Positions 61,497 to 64,000 of a stretch of 64,000 nucleotides of DNA are shown in pieces. Position 1 is the stretch's first letter. Each line of letters starts with the position of its first letter. This stretch comes from Pseudoclavibacter terrae (GTDB lineage Bacteria; Actinomycetota; Actinomycetes; Actinomycetales; Microbacteriaceae), in assembly GCF_008831075.1 (NCBI RefSeq), contig NZ_WBJX01000001.1, forward strand, positions 416,647-480,646, read 5' to 3'. The notes beneath the pieces were generated by a model that saw nothing but the letters and a program-made list of their open reading frames with translations, ran no database searches and was not told the origin of the DNA. The position numbers were made by a program, and so were the translations under genes.

Positions 61497-62636
61497 CTAG
61501 AGGTTCGCGACGGACATCAGGTGCTCAACACGGTTGAAAAAGACCCTTTCGAACGGGATCTTGGCCATGAAATCTAGGCCTCGCTTAGCTTGCGCAGCAA
61601 ACTCCTGGGGGTGTTCAAAGAGTTGCCGCACGACATCTACCGCGGACTGCACTGAACCCATCGGTACCGCCCAGCCTCCCCCACCGCGCGCCAGTAGGGG
61701 GCTGAGCGTTCGATTCTGAAAGCCGAGGACAGGTACGCCGGAACCCATGGCCTCAAAGTACGTGCTGGCGGAGTCGCCCTGAACGTGCGGCAGGAACATC
61801 AGGTCGATGCTGTCCCTGGCCATCGATTTCCAGTCACTTTCAAAGTCCACGAAGCCAGTAAACTCAACCCACCTAGGGGACGACACTCGAAGCTGTGCCG
61901 CGTCCTCGCCCGTCCCGATAAAAGTGAACTCGACAGGTAGTCCTGCCCGCTCTAAGCCGCTGAGAAACGGTGGGATGTGATGCACGCCCTTCATGCGTGT
62001 CAGTCGGCCAGAGTAAGCGATGCGTAGCGGTGTGGAACCGTCCCAGACGGGGCGGTGCTGAGCTCGTTCAATGTCTTCGGCCCGCAGTCGATGGTCAAAA
62101 AACATTAGCGTCGAATCGTTGATGTTTCTGTAGTGGTCGAAGGCGGAGTGTCCGTTGCACTGGAAGCCCGCAGCTGCCCGGGCCAGGGAATCGATTCGTC
62201 GTCGGCGCATCATCGCACCGGCACGGATACGGATGCCGTCGGCGGCATTCTTGCGAGAGACCAAACCAACCTCGAGACGAACCTCGGGCGACCAGTCGTC
62301 AGTTAAGACTGTTGGGTAGTCGGCAGTCACGAGATGGCTGCTCAGCGGGCCGTGGACGCTGTGCATTACGACGGCTGGCTTGCGCGCAGCAAGTTCCTCC
62401 ACGCTGGTGGTCCCCACGAACGAAAGATTCGCGGCATGCACCTCGTGGGCCCAAGTGACGCCCAGCTTTTGGGCCTCTGCGCGCTCCGGCTGAGCCAGCG
62501 AAGTGACAAGAACTTCACCGGGCCACTGTCTTGCGTACTCGACCAAGCCAGAAGCAGACTTCGCGAACGTGCCCAGACGCCCAACGGGATCCTGGAAGAG
62601 CGGTCCGTCGCTCAAATAGACGAGTTTCGTAGTCAA
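61497..62636 (-). CDS. Glycosyltransferase family 4 protein
   Basis: The 379-residue protein starts at the TTG at 62636, eight bases after AAGGAG. It has 'LRIAYSGRLTRMKGVHHIPPFLSGLERAGLPVEFTFIGTGEDAAQLR' and the donor-site stretch 'QGDSASTYFEAMGSGVPVLGFQN' of GT4 enzymes. Base composition looks less GC-rich than in earlier genes. Its 5' end faces the divergent GT2 gene. Confidence 0.82.
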   Translation of the reverse strand: MTTKLVYLSDGPLFQDPVGRLGTFAKSASGLVEYARQWPGEVLVTSLAQPERAEAQKLGVTWAHEVHAANLSFVGTTSVEELAARKPAVVMHSVHGPLSSHLVTADYPTVLTDDWSPEVRLEVGLVSRKNAADGIRIRAGAMMRRRRIDSLARAAAGFQCNGHSAFDHYRNINDSTLMFFDHRLRAEDIERAQHRPVWDGSTPLRIAYSGRLTRMKGVHHIPPFLSGLERAGLPVEFTFIGTGEDAAQLRVSSPRWVEFTGFVDFESDWKSMARDSIDLMFLPHVQGDSASTYFEAMGSGVPVLGFQNRTLSPLLARGGGGWAVPMGSVQSAVDVVRQLFEHPQEFAAQAKRGLDFMAKIPFERVFFNRVEHLMSVANL

Positions 62637-62845
62637 CGGGCGTCGCTCCTTCTTCAGACCTGCCTAGTGTGCCTCACTCGAGCGTTTTCTGCTGGCCTGG
62701 ATTACCGACCCTCTCGGCACGCTTCGTGGACGACGACGTCTTCCGGGTGCAAGCCTCAGGTATGCTCACTGGCACCAGGAGCTCGCTCCGCGACCGGCGT
62801 GGGCTCCTGTGGGTGCCAATCGATGCGCCGGCTGTCGACAGAAAG

Positions 62846-63781
62846 ATGCGCGTGAAATCCGTCTCCGTCTCCATCATCGTGCCCAGCCGAGGCGGCGCGG
62901 CCCGGCTTCCACAGTTGTTCGGGGCTTTACGTGCGCAGACGGTGCGGAACTGGGAGGCGGTCGTGGTCCTAGACGGGGACATCGACGATTCAGAGCGCAT
63001 CTGTCGTGCTGCAGCCGGCAACCTCCCGGTCAGGACAATAGTTTTCCCCGAGAACGAAGGACGGTCCCGAGCGCTTAACGCCGGGTTTGCCGCAGCTACG
63101 GGAGATATTCTGGTCCGCTGCGACGACGACCTCGTCCCCGCACCCGACTACGTCGCGCAGCAAATCGCGGAGCACGCGGACGGTCCAGTCGGTGTTATCG
63201 GTCTCTACAGAAACATCTTTCCGGACACCCCTTACGCATCCGTCTACGGGCGGCCGAACGATGAGCGATTCAGGCGAGAAGCGTACGCAAAGAGCGCCGA
63301 TGCTGTGTGGCATTATTGGGCAGGGAACGCATCTATATCTCGGTCTACTTACGAGAAGGTTGGAGAGTACGATCCCCGGTTTCGCGCCTATGGGTACGAA
63401 GACGTTGACATGGGCTACAGGCTCTACCAGCTCGGTGTCCGTATCCACTTGAGTCCTGAACTCGAGACGAATCATATGGTGGCGGCGACGACGACGAGGG
63501 TCAGGGTCAAGCGGGCGTACTATTCAGGATCAGCTCGGCGCGTATTCGAGGACAAACATGCGTTACCGCCTGTCGAACATCAGGCAGGGCTGTGGTCAAA
63601 ATCCGTGAAGCACGCCGCGCGCCGGGCTGAACTAGGTGCCCTAATGCGGAGGGCAGAGAACCTCGATAAGAGACTGCCGCGGCTACCTGGTTGGCTGGGG
63701 CAGAAGTTAGTTGCTCACCTCGTTGAAACAGCTGCAGGCGCCGGATATGGGCACGCTGTCGAGTTGCAGGCAGACTTCTAA
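62846..63781 (+). CDS. Glycosyltransferase family 2 protein
   Basis: The product is about 311 residues from the ATG at 62846, where the GT-A fold begins ('VSVSIIVPSRGGAARLPQLFGALRAQTVRNWEAVVVLDGD'). 'NEGRSRALNAGFAAATGDILVRCDDDLVPAPDYV' contains the metal-binding DDD. 'DPRFRAYGYEDVDMGYRLYQLGVRI' is the acceptor-side motif. Upstream in-frame codons would add 59 residues unlike the family. Base composition is again less GC-rich, which suggests acquired DNA. Confidence 0.85.
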   Translation: MRVKSVSVSIIVPSRGGAARLPQLFGALRAQTVRNWEAVVVLDGDIDDSERICRAAAGNLPVRTIVFPENEGRSRALNAGFAAATGDILVRCDDDLVPAPDYVAQQIAEHADGPVGVIGLYRNIFPDTPYASVYGRPNDERFRREAYAKSADAVWHYWAGNASISRSTYEKVGEYDPRFRAYGYEDVDMGYRLYQLGVRIHLSPELETNHMVAATTTRVRVKRAYYSGSARRVFEDKHALPPVEHQAGLWSKSVKHAARRAELGALMRRAENLDKRLPRLPGWLGQKLVAHLVETAAGAGYGHAVELQADF

Positions 63782-63782
63782 C

Positions 63783-64000
63783 ATGACAAAGACGGCGGCT
63801 GGTCAGCCTCAGGGCCCCGAGAGGGTGCATGTCTGTTCACTTACCCCCGTTTTGCCGACACCAGCAAGCGCACACGCGGGCGGTGTCTACGTTTGGCGCC
63901 TTCACGAAGCCCTTACTAGTTTCGCAACGGTTCACTATCTGGTGCCGGACCTTCAGAGTAACAAGCCGACCATGGCGACAACCGACGCCAGGACTTACAC
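63783..64000 (+). CDS. Glycosyltransferase, N-terminal fragment (cut by window end)
   Basis: An ATG one base after the preceding stop opens 72 codons with no stop before the window ends. The peptide includes 'RVHVCSLTPVLPTPASAHAGGVYVWRLHEAL', like the N-terminal nucleotide-sugar transferase motif GGVxVWRLH of GT4 proteins. The remainder lies outside the window. Confidence 0.7.
   Translation, partial: MTKTAAGQPQGPERVHVCSLTPVLPTPASAHAGGVYVWRLHEALTSFATVHYLVPDLQSNKPTMATTDARTY

Overview
The window is high-GC DNA from an actinobacterium, most likely a member of the Microbacteriaceae. The supporting evidence is actinobacterial families (DUF3618, actinobacterial holin-X-like proteins, LytR-CpsA-Psr ligase, Tat-dependent secretion), frequent GTG and TTG starts, and typical SD sequences. 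There are no rRNA or tRNA genes, CRISPR arrays, transposases or phage structural genes.

Region 1 (about 1-22,100) is a uronate/polysaccharide utilisation locus. A TRAP transporter operon (dctM, dctQ, dctP, minus strand) diverges from a plus-strand operon of a zinc alcohol dehydrogenase, KduD, KDPG aldolase and KDG kinase, followed by a GH35 beta-galactosidase. After a repeat-rich gap and a TerC gene under a manganese riboswitch comes a second block: a DeoR-HTH/LacI-sensor hybrid regulator, a heparinase II/III-type lyase, a DUF2264 protein, a sugar ABC importer (binding protein and two permeases, no ATPase), a DUF624 membrane protein, a GH88 unsaturated glucuronyl hydrolase and an FAH-family enzyme. 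Together these would depolymerise a uronate-containing glycan, import it, remove unsaturated uronic acid and feed KDG into the Entner-Doudoroff endpoint. KduI is not in the window.

Region 2 (about 22,100-31,800) is a mixed stress region: a FAD/Rieske oxidoreductase, a TupA-like ATP-grasp protein, a Mn catalase, and membrane stress proteins with LEA-like 11-residue repeats (DUF3618, holin-X-like, YihY/BrkB).

Region 3 (about 32,000-47,200) holds six secreted proteins whose Tat signal peptides share one frame of exactly 27 residues from RR to the AxAS site. Their mature domains mostly differ. They lie beside a LuxR regulator, a GH114-like lipoprotein, an LCP ligase and a priming glycosyltransferase. 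One Tat protein sits inside a PqqD / nucleotidyltransferase / HPr-kinase-like / signal peptidase I cluster. This looks like a little-described peptide or protein modification system, and the kinase itself appears to end in a second PqqD-like domain.

Region 4 (about 47,300-64,000) is an exopolysaccharide/nonulosonic-acid locus: a Wzy-like polymerase, several glycosyltransferases, a Wzz/tyrosine-kinase fusion with its phosphatase, a CMP-sialate-type cytidylyltransferase and a four-domain CBS-NeuB-SAF-TIM-barrel fusion. Seven genes are translationally overlapped from 49,963 to 59,279. The last 2.5 kb looks less GC-rich and ends in a truncated glycosyltransferase gene.

All functional calls rest on reading motifs in the translated sequence. 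No database search was run.
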